A stretch of 64,000 nucleotides of DNA from Nitrospiraceae bacterium (GTDB lineage: Bacteria > Nitrospirota > Thermodesulfovibrionia > Thermodesulfovibrionales > UBA1546), in the NCBI GenBank assembly GCA_021373015.1, contig JAJFTJ010000005.1, forward strand, positions 1-64,000. Direction: 5' to 3'. Each line of letters begins with the position of its first letter. The stretch's first letter is position 1. Below are positions 44,396-53,263 of this stretch, one piece after another. The notes under the pieces are model-generated. The model made no database searches. It was not told the DNA's origin and was given only the letters and a program-made list of their open reading frames with translations. The translations under genes and the position numbers were made by a program.

Positions 44396-46222
44396 ATGTG
44401 CGGGATAATTGGATACACAGGAAAACGGAATGCAGTCGCTATTGTTCTTGAAGGGCTTAAGAAGCTTGAATACAGGGGATATGATTCTGCTGGCATAGCT
44501 TTTTTCAATGGCAAAGGAATAGAAGTCCGTAGACGTAAAGGAAAGATAAAAGACCTTTGCTCAGCAATAGATCTTGATAAACCTGTAAGTCATACAGCAA
44601 TAGGCCATACACGATGGGCAACTCATGGAAAACCAACAGAAGATAATGCCCATCCGCACAGATCGAACGGCATTGTTATTGTTCATAATGGAATAATCGA
44701 GAATTATCTAACGCTCAAAAAACAGCTCATTGATGAAGGATATAAATTCACTTCTGATACTGACACAGAGGTGATATGTCATCTGATAGAAAAATATTCT
44801 GAAGGATGTTCTCTGGAAAATGCTGTCAGAAAAGCGCTTGGTCAGCTAAAAGGGGCTTTTGCAATTGCTGTAATGGATGAGAAAGAACCCGGCAAGATTG
44901 TTGGAGTTAAAAAAGACAGCCCGCTCGTTATAGGATTAGGTGAAGGAGAATATTTTCTTGCCTCGGATGTCCCTGCATTTCTTGCTCACTCAAGGGACGT
45001 AATATTCCTTGATGAAGATGAGATGGTTATTATAACCGATGATGGTGTAATGGTAACCAGATTTGACGGAACTGCGATTCAAAAAGAGGTTGTGTCAGTA
45101 TCATGGAGTCCTTCAATGGCTGAGAAGGGTGGATATAAACATTTCATGCTTAAAGAAATATTTGAGCAGCCAAGGGCAATAGGAGACACTCTAAGAGGAA
45201 GATTTTATCCTGAGAGCGGTGAAGTTAACATGGAAGAGTTCGGTCTTAAAAAAGACGAACTCTTAAAAATAGAAAAGGTCTTCATAGTTGCATGCGGAAC
45301 ATCATGGCATTCAGCCCTGGTTGGCAAATACATGATAGAAGAACTTGCTAGAGTTCCTGTTGAGGTGGATATAGCTTCGGAATTCAGATATAGGAATCCT
45401 ATTGCCGGGAAGGAAAGTCTTCTTATTGCAATAACACAATCAGGCGAGACTGCGGATACTCTTGCAGCGCAGAGAGAGGCAAAGAAACTTGACTGCAAAG
45501 TGCTAAGCATATGTAATGTTGTGGGAAGCACATCTTCCAGAGAGGCAGATGCAGTATTTTATACCCACTCAGGGCCTGAGATAGGAGTTGCATCAACAAA
45601 GGCATTTACGACCCAGATTCTAGGGCTTTATCTCTTTGCAGTCGGTTTTGCAAGAGCCAAAAAAGCAATTGATAAAAACACAGCAGCAGCGCTTCTTAAA
45701 GATCTGCTGTTTTTGCCAGGCATGGCAGAAAAAGTTCTTGAATCAGACCCTGAGATAAAAAAGATTTCTAAAGATTTATTTAAGGCAAAAGATTTTCTCT
45801 ATCTTGGAAGAGGAATAAATTATCCAATAGCGCTTGAAGGCGCTTTAAAACTTAAGGAAATTTCCTATATTCATGCTGAAGGCTATCCTGCAGGAGAGAT
45901 GAAACACGGGCCAATAGCGCTTATTGATGAGGCTCTGCCTTCAGTTATCCTTGCGCCAAAGGGCAAGCTTTATGAAAAGATTCTCTCTAATATACAAGAG
46001 GTAAAGAGCAGAGGGGGAAAGATTATGGCAGTAACAGACGAGGGCAATTCAGATATCATAACTTGTTCTGAGTACCAGATGTATGTTCCGAACTCCAATC
46101 AATTTCTTATGACAATTCTGCTTACAATACCATTGCAGCTTCTGGCGTATCATATAGGAATTCTCAGGGGCTGTGATGTTGATCAGCCCAGAAATCTCGC
46201 CAAAAGCGTTACAGTTGAGTGA
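44396..46222 (+). CDS. glmS: Glutamine-fructose-6-phosphate aminotransferase (isomerising)
   Basis: 608 residues. N-terminal nucleophile glutaminase domain begins CGIIGYTGKRNAV, where Cys2 is catalytic after Met removal; GHTRWATHGKP and the glutamine-binding region follow. The two SIS domains bind fructose 6-phosphate (ACGTSWHSALVGKY, ITQSGETADTLAA; then YLGRGINYPIALEGALKLKEISY, AEGYPAGEMKHGPIALI), and the C-terminus DQPRNLAKSVTVE closes the active site. The product feeds GlmU. No glmS ribozyme was recognised in the short upstream gap. Confidence 0.97.
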   Translation: MCGIIGYTGKRNAVAIVLEGLKKLEYRGYDSAGIAFFNGKGIEVRRRKGKIKDLCSAIDLDKPVSHTAIGHTRWATHGKPTEDNAHPHRSNGIVIVHNGIIENYLTLKKQLIDEGYKFTSDTDTEVICHLIEKYSEGCSLENAVRKALGQLKGAFAIAVMDEKEPGKIVGVKKDSPLVIGLGEGEYFLASDVPAFLAHSRDVIFLDEDEMVIITDDGVMVTRFDGTAIQKEVVSVSWSPSMAEKGGYKHFMLKEIFEQPRAIGDTLRGRFYPESGEVNMEEFGLKKDELLKIEKVFIVACGTSWHSALVGKYMIEELARVPVEVDIASEFRYRNPIAGKESLLIAITQSGETADTLAAQREAKKLDCKVLSICNVVGSTSSREADAVFYTHSGPEIGVASTKAFTTQILGLYLFAVGFARAKKAIDKNTAAALLKDLLFLPGMAEKVLESDPEIKKISKDLFKAKDFLYLGRGINYPIALEGALKLKEISYIHAEGYPAGEMKHGPIALIDEALPSVILAPKGKLYEKILSNIQEVKSRGGKIMAVTDEGNSDIITCSEYQMYVPNSNQFLMTILLTIPLQLLAYHIGILRGCDVDQPRNLAKSVTVE

Positions 46223-46292
46223 TTTTGCATAGAATTATAATAAATTATAGACTTATCCTGCATGTATCTGTTATTCTAAGCATGTATTAAAA

Positions 46293-48413
46293 ATGTCAAA
46301 AGATACCTTGTTAAAAGACCTAAACAAACAGCAAAAAGAAGCTGTACTGCACAAAGGAAGTCCTCTGCTTGTGCTTGCCGGCGCAGGAAGCGGTAAAACA
46401 CGGGTAATAACGCATAAATTTGCCTATCTTGTAAAAGGTGAGAAATTATCCCCTAACTCTATACTCGCAGTCACATTTACCAATAAGGCAGCTGAGGAGA
46501 TGAAGGGAAGAATAGAGAGTCTCATTGGTAAAGACCTTAACGGTTCATGGATCGGCACTTTTCATTCACAGTGCAACAGGATATTAAGACATGATATTAA
46601 GGCGCTCGGCTACACTAGTAATTTTCAGATATATGACGACGATGATCAGTGCAGTCTTGTCCGCCATATCCTTAAAGAATTCAAGATTTACGAGGCAATG
46701 TATAGAGGTGTTGTATCAAGAATAAGTTCTCTTAAATCCTCCTTGACCAGTCCAAGCAAATTCCTGTCTTCAAACGATGGGTTTGGTTTTGACGAAAAAC
46801 TTGCGAAAGTTTATGTGAGATATCAGGATGAGCTGAAAAGGTGCAACGCTGTTGATTTTGACGACCTTATAGGTTTAGTAGTGAAACTTTTCGAGGAATA
46901 TCCTGCAGTACTAAAAAAATACCGCAGTATATTTAATTATATTTTAATCGATGAATTTCAGGACACAAATTATGCACAGTACAAGCTTTTAAAACTTCTG
47001 GACAAGAGTGACAGCATGTGCGCAGTTGGCGATGACGACCAGAGCATATACAAATTCAGAGGAGCTGATGTTGCCAATATTCTCAATTTTGACAAAGACT
47101 TTCCTAAAACAAAAACCATTAAACTTGAACAGAATTACCGCTCGACTCAGAACATACTTGATGTAGCTGGCGCTGTAATAGCCGGCAATACAGCAAGGAA
47201 GTCAAAAAAACTCTGGACAGACAGAGGAACAGGCGAAAAAGTATTTCACTGCTGGCTGAACACAGAAGAAGAAGAAGCAAAACAGGTAGCAAGCGTTATA
47301 AAGGAGCTCTATTTAAAAGGCGAACACAATTACAAGGATTTTGCAGTTGTATATCGCGTTAATTTTCAGGCCAGAGCGATAGAAGACGCACTGAGGAGCG
47401 AACTTATAACTTATCGTGTAATGGGCGGAATAAGTTTCTATCAGAGAAAAGAGATTAAAGATATAATCTCTTATATGCGGCTTGGAATTAATCCTCATGA
47501 CAATGTCAGCTTAAGACGCATAATAAACACGCCTGCAAGAGGGATTGGAGCTGCAACGCTTTCAAAAATAGAACATGAGGCAAAAAAGAAAACATGCAGT
47601 CTTTTCAGCTCAATCAAGGGCATAATCAAAAGCAATTCAGTTGCAGCATCTGCAAAAGAAAAACTTTCAGATTTCATAAAATTAATCGAATCAATAAATG
47701 CTGATAGCTACAAAACAGCTGCTGACATGATTAAAGACATAGTAGAAAAAACAGAGTACATGGATGCGCTGGCTGAAGACAAGGTTCAAAATGTAGATGA
47801 ACTTATATCATCTGCGCAAGGCAAATCAATGCAGGAATTCAGCGATACTGCCTCACTTGTTTCAAATATTGACGATTCGAATTCAGAAAATGCCGTGTCT
47901 CTCATGACAATGCACAGTACAAAAGGTCTGGAATTCCCTGTAGTCTTTGTTGTCGGGCTTGAAGACGGATTAATGCCATATTTCAAGACATTCAATAACG
48001 AGGATGATATATCAGAGGAACGGAGGCTTTTATATGTTGGAATGACCAGGGCAAAAGATATCCTCTGGCTCACAGGAACAAAAAAGAGAAGACTTTATAC
48101 AAAGACTCAGGAGCAGGAACCGTCAAGATTTCTTGATGATATTCCGCCGCATTGTTATCACTGGATCGAAAAGTCATCAACACGAAAGCCTATTCCTGCT
48201 TTTTCTTCAAAAAAAACAATTACCGTTTTGCCGGCTTCCTTCAAGAAATCACTTCTTTATGTTGTTGGCAGCAGGGTTAAACATCCTAAATGGGGCGTTG
48301 GCGTAATTAGGGAATGTTACGGCGAAGGCCATGAGCAGAAGGTGATGGTCAATTTCCCGGAGGTAGGAGTTAAAAGGCTTGCCTTGAAATTCGCAAATCT
48401 CCAGAAAATATAA
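46293..48413 (+). CDS. pcrA: UvrD/PcrA-family DNA helicase
   Basis: 706 residues, superfamily 1A 3'-5' helicase. Motifs in order: Q-motif LNKQQKEAVLH, Walker A AGAGSGKTRVIT, VTFTNKAAEEMK, GTFHSQCNRILR, DDLIGL, Walker B ILIDEFQDTN, VGDDDQSIYKFRGA, QNYRSTQNILDVA, MTMHSTKGLEFPVVFVVG, and RRLLYVGMTRAK. The C-terminal Tudor-like domain that contacts RNA polymerase is present (VVGSRVKHPKWGVGVI). Acts in repair and conflict resolution. No Shine-Dalgarno before the ATG. Confidence 0.96.
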   Translation: MSKDTLLKDLNKQQKEAVLHKGSPLLVLAGAGSGKTRVITHKFAYLVKGEKLSPNSILAVTFTNKAAEEMKGRIESLIGKDLNGSWIGTFHSQCNRILRHDIKALGYTSNFQIYDDDDQCSLVRHILKEFKIYEAMYRGVVSRISSLKSSLTSPSKFLSSNDGFGFDEKLAKVYVRYQDELKRCNAVDFDDLIGLVVKLFEEYPAVLKKYRSIFNYILIDEFQDTNYAQYKLLKLLDKSDSMCAVGDDDQSIYKFRGADVANILNFDKDFPKTKTIKLEQNYRSTQNILDVAGAVIAGNTARKSKKLWTDRGTGEKVFHCWLNTEEEEAKQVASVIKELYLKGEHNYKDFAVVYRVNFQARAIEDALRSELITYRVMGGISFYQRKEIKDIISYMRLGINPHDNVSLRRIINTPARGIGAATLSKIEHEAKKKTCSLFSSIKGIIKSNSVAASAKEKLSDFIKLIESINADSYKTAADMIKDIVEKTEYMDALAEDKVQNVDELISSAQGKSMQEFSDTASLVSNIDDSNSENAVSLMTMHSTKGLEFPVVFVVGLEDGLMPYFKTFNNEDDISEERRLLYVGMTRAKDILWLTGTKKRRLYTKTQEQEPSRFLDDIPPHCYHWIEKSSTRKPIPAFSSKKTITVLPASFKKSLLYVVGSRVKHPKWGVGVIRECYGEGHEQKVMVNFPEVGVKRLALKFANLQKI

Positions 48414-48419
48414 AAATAT

Positions 48420-48698
48420 ATGAAAGTATCTGTAGAATATGTAGCAAAACTTGCCAGACTTAATATCTCAGAAAAAGAAAAAGAACTTTTCGGCAAACAG
48501 CTTGAAAATATTCTTGATCATATAGAGACGCTGAATGAACTTGATACAAAAGATATCGAGCCGACCTCGCATGTGCTTTCCTTGAGCGATGTGATGAGAG
48601 AAGATAAGCCAGATAAATCGCTTTCAAAAGAAGATGCGCTGATGAATGCGCCTGACTGCACAGATAAATTTTATCGTGTGCCAAAGATAATAGAGTGA
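48420..48698 (+). CDS. gatC: Asp-tRNA(Asn)/Glu-tRNA(Gln) amidotransferase subunit C
   Basis: 92 residues, complete GatC: VSVEYVAKLARLNISEKEKE, LENILDHIETLNELDTKDIEPTSHVL, MREDKPDKSLSKEDALMNAPD and FYRVPKII. It stabilises the GatAB complex that makes Gln-tRNA(Gln) by transamidation. gatA and gatB are not adjacent; panD follows instead. It starts six bases after pcrA with no clear ribosome site, so it is likely coupled. Confidence 0.94.
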   Translation: MKVSVEYVAKLARLNISEKEKELFGKQLENILDHIETLNELDTKDIEPTSHVLSLSDVMREDKPDKSLSKEDALMNAPDCTDKFYRVPKIIE

Positions 48699-48706
48699 GG
48701 TAAGAG

Positions 48707-49063
48707 ATGTTAAGATGCATGCTTAGAGCAAAGATTCACATGGCAACAGTCACAGAGTCTAATATTGCCTATGAAGGCAGTATAACGATTGATGAAGATA
48801 TCCTGAAAAAATCAGGCATTCTTCCATACGAACAGGTCATGATCAGCAACATAAATAACGGTGAGAGGTTTGAGACATATGCTATTCCCGGGAAAAAGGG
48901 TTCAGGCATGTTTTGCCTTAACGGACCTACTGCAAGAAAAGGGCTGGTTGGAGACAAGATAATAATATTCTCATATGCATATCTCGAAGAGAACACTCTT
49001 AAAAACTTCAAGCCAAAGATAATAATTGTAGATTCAAAGAACAGGATTAAGAAGACTACTTAG
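48707..49063 (+). CDS. panD: Aspartate 1-decarboxylase proenzyme
   Basis: 118 residues, cytoplasmic pyruvoyl enzyme converting aspartate to beta-alanine for pantothenate. Self-cleavage site Gly-Ser in YEGSITIDEDILKKSGIL, near residues 24-25; catalytic-loop MLRCMLRAKIHMATVTE, YAIPGKKGSGMFCLNGPTARKG and IIIFSYAYLEE are canonical. With coaBC in the same region, two CoA-pathway steps are close together. GAGG site at a good distance. Confidence 0.96.
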   Translation: MLRCMLRAKIHMATVTESNIAYEGSITIDEDILKKSGILPYEQVMISNINNGERFETYAIPGKKGSGMFCLNGPTARKGLVGDKIIIFSYAYLEENTLKNFKPKIIIVDSKNRIKKTT

Positions 49064-49106
49064 CATTTATTGGAAGTTGTCTCTTAATCTGAACTTGAAC
49101 TTTGTG

Positions 49107-49126
49107 GATTTAAAGAAATTTAAATC
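49107..49126. terminator. AT-rich GAAA-tetraloop hairpin at the convergent gene ends
   Basis: Perfect eight-base stem GATTTAAA/TTTAAATC with a GAAA loop in the 61-base gap between the panD stop and the stop of the minus-strand hydrolase. The stem is almost all A-T, so termination strength is doubtful, and the T-run on the plus side begins seven bases later. Confidence 0.35.
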
Positions 49127-49970
49127 AATTAGATTTTTCCTTTAAGTATTCAATAAATTTCTCCCTGATCTTCTTGTCAGCAAAAGACTGGATATGACCT
49201 TTGGTTTCTGTAATCCAGAAATCTTTAGGATTTACAGCTTTTTCTGAAATTTCAATACCGTGGTGAAGAGGTACTATATTGTCATATTCCCCATGCAAAA
49301 TTAAAAGCGGCACAGGACTTATATTTTTTATCCATTTGACAGGACTGTAATAATCACTTACAAGAAATGACAGGGGGTATTGGAAAGTCCATGTAATTAT
49401 AATCTGTGAAGCCTTTTCCCTTGTAATCTCTCTGTAACTTGAAAAAGTGCTCTCTATAATTAATGCTTTAAGATTATTTTTATATTTTGAATTTGCAACT
49501 GTATATACTGCAATTGCTCCGCCAACGCTCTGGCCAAACACAAATATTTTTTCACCAGACATTGATAATGCTTTCTCAAGTGCGGTTTCTGCATCTATAT
49601 GCACGCCTTCTATTGTTGGATGTCCATCTGATTTGCCGTATCCCCTATAATCAAATGCAAAAACAGTGAACTCTTCTTTAACAAGCCAGAGCACGCTATT
49701 GATGTGTGTACTTATGTTTTCAGCATTGCCATGAAGAAAAAGTATAAACCCGATGCTTTTATCTTTTGGTTTTAAAACCCATCCGTGTAATTTCAGGCCG
49801 TCAGGGGTTTTAAAATATACATCTTCATAATTAAACTTTTCTAGCATTGGATTTGGAATCATATTCTTGCTAGGATAAAAAAAATAACCATTACAGCCAG
49901 ACGTAATAAGAAAGATAAGAATAAGAAGAACTAGCGGATGAGATAGTTTATGCTTTAGAAAGTACAGCAT
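49125..49970 (-). CDS. Alpha/beta-hydrolase lipoprotein
   Basis: 281 residues. A hydrophobic N-terminus ends in a probable lipobox (LITSGC), so it is likely a membrane-anchored lipoprotein. The alpha/beta-hydrolase fold has oxyanion segment FLHGNAENI, nucleophile elbow GQSVGG (Ser in GXSXG), catalytic Asp in HGEYDNIVP and His in TKGHIQSF. It resembles the ABHD13/BEM46-like group; the substrate is unknown. It ends a minus-strand series with the DUF4105 gene, which stops one base upstream of its start codon. Confidence 0.85.
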   Translation of the reverse strand: MLYFLKHKLSHPLVLLILIFLITSGCNGYFFYPSKNMIPNPMLEKFNYEDVYFKTPDGLKLHGWVLKPKDKSIGFILFLHGNAENISTHINSVLWLVKEEFTVFAFDYRGYGKSDGHPTIEGVHIDAETALEKALSMSGEKIFVFGQSVGGAIAVYTVANSKYKNNLKALIIESTFSSYREITREKASQIIITWTFQYPLSFLVSDYYSPVKWIKNISPVPLLILHGEYDNIVPLHHGIEISEKAVNPKDFWITETKGHIQSFADKKIREKFIEYLKEKSN

Positions 49971-51866
49971 TTAAAAGTACAGATTCCAACTTAATATCGC
50001 TTCACTTTGATATATTGTATAAGTCTTTATTCTCGAAAGATTAAGCGAGATGCTATTGTTTTGGCTGATTCTGAAGTTCTGATTGAATGTGCCTTTGTAC
50101 GTATCTGTTTTATCTCCTGCGAAATAATGAAGGGCTTCAAGCGAGAAAGTAATTTTCCAAAACCTGGTTATGGGTTTTATTATGCCGGGTGTTATACCAA
50201 TGCCGACTGAGTATTTATCTTCAAGTTTCCTGCTTATATAGATATCTGATTCTGCAAGGATATAATACAGCCCTTTTGAGTTGTCTTCAAATGCAAGTCC
50301 ATACCCGCCATTCCCATATAAAACAGCATGGTCATTGCCATCCTTGAATATTTTTTGAGTTATGCCTGTGCTTATCTTCCATGAATTTGGCTTAAAAAAT
50401 TCGGTCATAGGAGAAATTGAGACTATATCTACAATGTCCACACCTTCCAATTTGAATTTTTTATTCTCAAAATAATATCTTGCCCTGATATCTGTGAAAA
50501 CAATCTGAGAACCTTCCCTGTAACCTTCGTCAGGATCGAGAAGATCATGATATGCCGGCCTTATTTTTATTTCTTGAAATAGGTAGTCTTTTTTAACACC
50601 TATCCCAACAGCTAACCTATTAGATAGATGTCCGTTTTCTGGATTAACGGGGTTGGGGATTTTATAAAAATTATCGTCTCTTTTTCCCAGCTGGCTTCTA
50701 ATTTTAAGAATGTGCAAAAACCTTTTAAGATAATCGTCTTTATTTAATTCCCCTTTAAGATATTTATACTGAACCATTTCAGATGCAATATCGAGTCCAT
50801 GGGTTTTTTCATCTACAGTTAGATTTTTGTTGTTCAATAAGGTTTCTGGGTCTGTTTCTCCATTGATTATCTGAAGTGCAATTGAATTGGTATTTTCATC
50901 GAGTAAAGATGATATATGATTTATTGTTGTTGTTTTTGATGCGCGGTAATTTACTGAGTCTACTAAACCACTTTCTTTTACAGCCCTTACAGTATCAATA
51001 GGTATTACCCAGAAACCAAACTTGTCAGTAAGATTTAAAGACGGCCTGGCAGCCTCGAGAAGAAAAAGAATATTATAAGAACAGTTTTCGTCAAAAAAAT
51101 AGTAATATGAGTAGAGATTTTTCAACTCCCATATATGCATAAGCATTTTTTTCAATTCATCCTCAGACAGATTCATAATGTATTCCCACATATCCCTCTG
51201 ATCTATATCATTATATTCTTTGACCTTCTCGTAGTAGGGGAGAATAGAATAGTATCCTTTATAAAATCCAAAAACGCCTTTTATAGCATAGAGCATATCG
51301 TCTCCTCCGCCGGTAAAGGCAGAGTAGTTGACTGCGTGTCCAAGCAATTTGCTCTGGTATTCGCTGTCAATTCGTATGAATGTATGGCCGAACATAGAGG
51401 CCGGTCTGTTCATAAAAGAGCCGGGAAATACAAAGGCTGCAGATTTTGGCTTCATCTTACCAGTCACTTCAATATACTCTGTGCATTGAACTTTTGGAAG
51501 TTTAGTTTCATCAATATTTAGTTTTTCTTTTAGCCAGTTGTATCTGGCTATGAACCTGCACTGAGGGTGTTCGATATCCTTTATTTGTTCTGAAAAAAAG
51601 CTTTTGATTGTTTCTTTTAGTTCTGATTGCGGGTTTGTCTTTCCATTATCAGCAATAAAAAATCTGGGATCATCGATCAGGCTTCTTTTTTCGAAAATTC
51701 CAGCTTTATAGTGAAGAAGAGTATGCCAGTATCTATCTTCATATAGTTTCTTTTCTTCAGAAAGTTCTAAGAGTTGTTCGAGGTAAGATTCTTCAGCTGC
51801 TGCATGAAATGCATTTATAAAAGCAAATAAGAGTATAAAAAAAAGGCATATGAAATTTTTTCTCAT
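49971..51866 (-). CDS. DUF4105 (Lnb_N) outer-membrane protein with C-terminal beta-barrel
   Basis: About 631 residues from ATG 51866 (AAAGG upstream; the in-frame start at 51893 lacks a site). Signal peptide to about residue 26. The central DUF4105/Lnb N-terminal domain has SMFGHTFIRID, with conserved His, and FFDENCSYNILFLLEAARPSL, with conserved Cys. The C-terminal 230 residues alternate polar and hydrophobic and end in a Trp-X-Leu-Tyr-Phe strand (SWNLYF), as in outer-membrane beta-barrels. Function unknown; the Cys/His pair suggests a papain-like enzyme. Confidence 0.8.
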   Translation of the reverse strand: MRKNFICLFFILLFAFINAFHAAAEESYLEQLLELSEEKKLYEDRYWHTLLHYKAGIFEKRSLIDDPRFFIADNGKTNPQSELKETIKSFFSEQIKDIEHPQCRFIARYNWLKEKLNIDETKLPKVQCTEYIEVTGKMKPKSAAFVFPGSFMNRPASMFGHTFIRIDSEYQSKLLGHAVNYSAFTGGGDDMLYAIKGVFGFYKGYYSILPYYEKVKEYNDIDQRDMWEYIMNLSEDELKKMLMHIWELKNLYSYYYFFDENCSYNILFLLEAARPSLNLTDKFGFWVIPIDTVRAVKESGLVDSVNYRASKTTTINHISSLLDENTNSIALQIINGETDPETLLNNKNLTVDEKTHGLDIASEMVQYKYLKGELNKDDYLKRFLHILKIRSQLGKRDDNFYKIPNPVNPENGHLSNRLAVGIGVKKDYLFQEIKIRPAYHDLLDPDEGYREGSQIVFTDIRARYYFENKKFKLEGVDIVDIVSISPMTEFFKPNSWKISTGITQKIFKDGNDHAVLYGNGGYGLAFEDNSKGLYYILAESDIYISRKLEDKYSVGIGITPGIIKPITRFWKITFSLEALHYFAGDKTDTYKGTFNQNFRISQNNSISLNLSRIKTYTIYQSEAILSWNLYF

Positions 51867-51926
51867 TCCATATGCCTTTTTATCTAATCGCAAAACAATA
51901 TTAACGAAATCAGAATAGAGTCCTTA

Positions 51927-52409
51927 TTAGATCTGAGAATATGCTGCTGCTATGCTGTCTACTACAGCTGCATACTCAACCTTCTCAGAAGTGAATATCT
52001 TGTCAAAACCTGTCTGGAGCTTTGCATAGAAGTCTGCTCTCTGTGGAGCTGAAATCTCCATAAGCTCTGCCATTGCATCAAGAGTTTCTCCTCTGCCAAT
52101 TGCAATTTCTTTTGCAATAGTATCAAGATTTGATGAAACGAATTCTTGAAGTTTTTTGTTCTCTACGAATTTTGCAGGCTGTTTGCAGTCTGATGTTCCG
52201 CTTGTAATCCCGAATGTCTGGTTGCCGAATGTTCCGTTTGTGGTTGCCTGTAAAGACTGTGATACGGTTGATCCGTCAGCTGAACTTGATTCCTTCCATA
52301 ACATTGTACCCAGTCCGCAGCCTGTGTTGTCCTTGGCTGTGCCTGCGAATGCGATGCCTACAACAAGCATAACTGAAACTGCTACAAATAATGCTAAAAA
52401 TCTTTTCAT
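51927..52409 (-). CDS. DUF3015 periplasmic protein
   Basis: 160 residues with a clear signal peptide (cleavage after AFA). The DUF3015 hallmark TGCGLGTMLWK is near the start, followed by the Gly/Asn/Thr-rich segment QTFGITSGTSDCKQ and a helical second half. Function unknown. It lies next to the DUF4105 gene, a pairing I recall from other genomes, which hints that they work together at the outer membrane. GGAGG precedes the ATG. Confidence 0.82.
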   Translation of the reverse strand: MKRFLALFVAVSVMLVVGIAFAGTAKDNTGCGLGTMLWKESSSADGSTVSQSLQATTNGTFGNQTFGITSGTSDCKQPAKFVENKKLQEFVSSNLDTIAKEIAIGRGETLDAMAELMEISAPQRADFYAKLQTGFDKIFTSEKVEYAAVVDSIAAAYSQI

Positions 52410-52493
52410 AAAGCACCTCCTGTAGAATTTATGTTAAACCTTATCATAGAAAAAAACGTTTGTCAATTGTTTGTCGATTTTTGTATCAATTAC

Positions 52494-53117
52494 TTATTTC
52501 ACATAAAGTTCTATTATCTTGTCTGCAAAAATCAAGGGGTCTTTGTGTGTCTCTGACAAAGCAGTTATCCTTGTAGTAGCTTCTTTTTGTTCTGTTGGAG
52601 CAACAGATAATAAATCCATCAGCGAATTTAGATATTCTCCTGAGCCTCTTGAGATATCTGACATTATGTTTTTATACTCTAAAACAATAAATTTTTTTGC
52701 CTTATTTTTTTTCTCAGTTAGGGGATCAAGGCGAGTATTATCAAGAGGAGTTAACGGAATAAAATATTGAGCTGGAACATATTCGTGTATTGATCCTGAA
52801 AGACCATCTGTTGTAGATCCCAAAAGTCCACCAAAAATAATATTTCCAAAAAACCAGGGGTTCAGGTGTGTAGTAAGTTGCATAGTCTCGGTCTTGTATC
52901 CTTCTTTTTCAAATGTAAGTTTCTGGTCGTTTTTTTTCTTAAGAGTTGTTGTAAATGGAGTTTTCCCGAGAGGTTTTCCGTCAACAGAAACTGTGGCGCC
53001 CTCTGGCTGACTCTGAAATGTCACTTCTTGAGTAGATCCTGATATTATACTTGCACAACCAGTCAAAACAATACTGCAACATAACAAAAGGAGTAATAAA
53101 AATAACTGTTTACGCAT
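52494..53117 (-). CDS. PEGA-domain lipoprotein
   Basis: 207 residues from ATG 53117, which has a GGGAGGGG site; the open frame extends 12 codons upstream without one. Lipobox at IVLTGC, then ASIISGSTQEVTF and a PEGA domain (QPEGATVSVDGKPLGKTPFTTTL, KEGYKTETMQL). The middle resembles lipoproteins carrying a glycine-rich PEGA-linked insertion (IIFGGLLGSTTDGLSGS), and the tail is helical. Such proteins sit in the outer membrane facing the periplasm. Divergent from the TetR gene. Confidence 0.85.
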   Translation of the reverse strand: MRKQLFLLLLLLCCSIVLTGCASIISGSTQEVTFQSQPEGATVSVDGKPLGKTPFTTTLKKKNDQKLTFEKEGYKTETMQLTTHLNPWFFGNIIFGGLLGSTTDGLSGSIHEYVPAQYFIPLTPLDNTRLDPLTEKKNKAKKFIVLEYKNIMSDISRGSGEYLNSLMDLLSVAPTEQKEATTRITALSETHKDPLIFADKIIELYVK

Positions 53118-53205
53118 AAATTTCCCCTCCCAATTTTTTTTGTAAATTAGCAAAAAAAACAGATTTTTTCAATATGAAATTTTCCTGCTATTTTAATAAA
53201 TTTTC

Positions 53206-53234
53206 TTGACAGTTTTTTTTTTATAATTTATACT
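53206..53234 (+). promoter_or_regulatory. Strong sigma70-type promoter of the efflux operon
   Basis: Perfect TTGACA (53206-53211), 17-base spacer made largely of T, and TATACT (53229-53234). Predicted start of transcription near 53241, between the two palindromic operators. The best promoter match in the window. Confidence 0.88.
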
Positions 53235-53263
53235 GAACTCAGGTTCACATGAACAAACGTTCA
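53234..53263. promoter_or_regulatory. Tandem palindromic operators (probable TetR sites)
   Basis: Two 14-base palindromes of identical form, TGAAC-N4-GTTCA, at 53234-53247 and 53250-53263, with centres 16 bases apart. The first touches the -10 box; the second covers the ATG. The arrangement predicts cooperative binding of two TetR dimers and autorepression of the whole efflux operon. Confidence 0.85.

Noticed and set aside
46223-46292. glmS-type or other regulatory RNA near glmS/pcrA
   Set aside because: The gaps before glmS (18 bases) and after it (70 bases) are too short for the ribozyme, and no matching core was seen.
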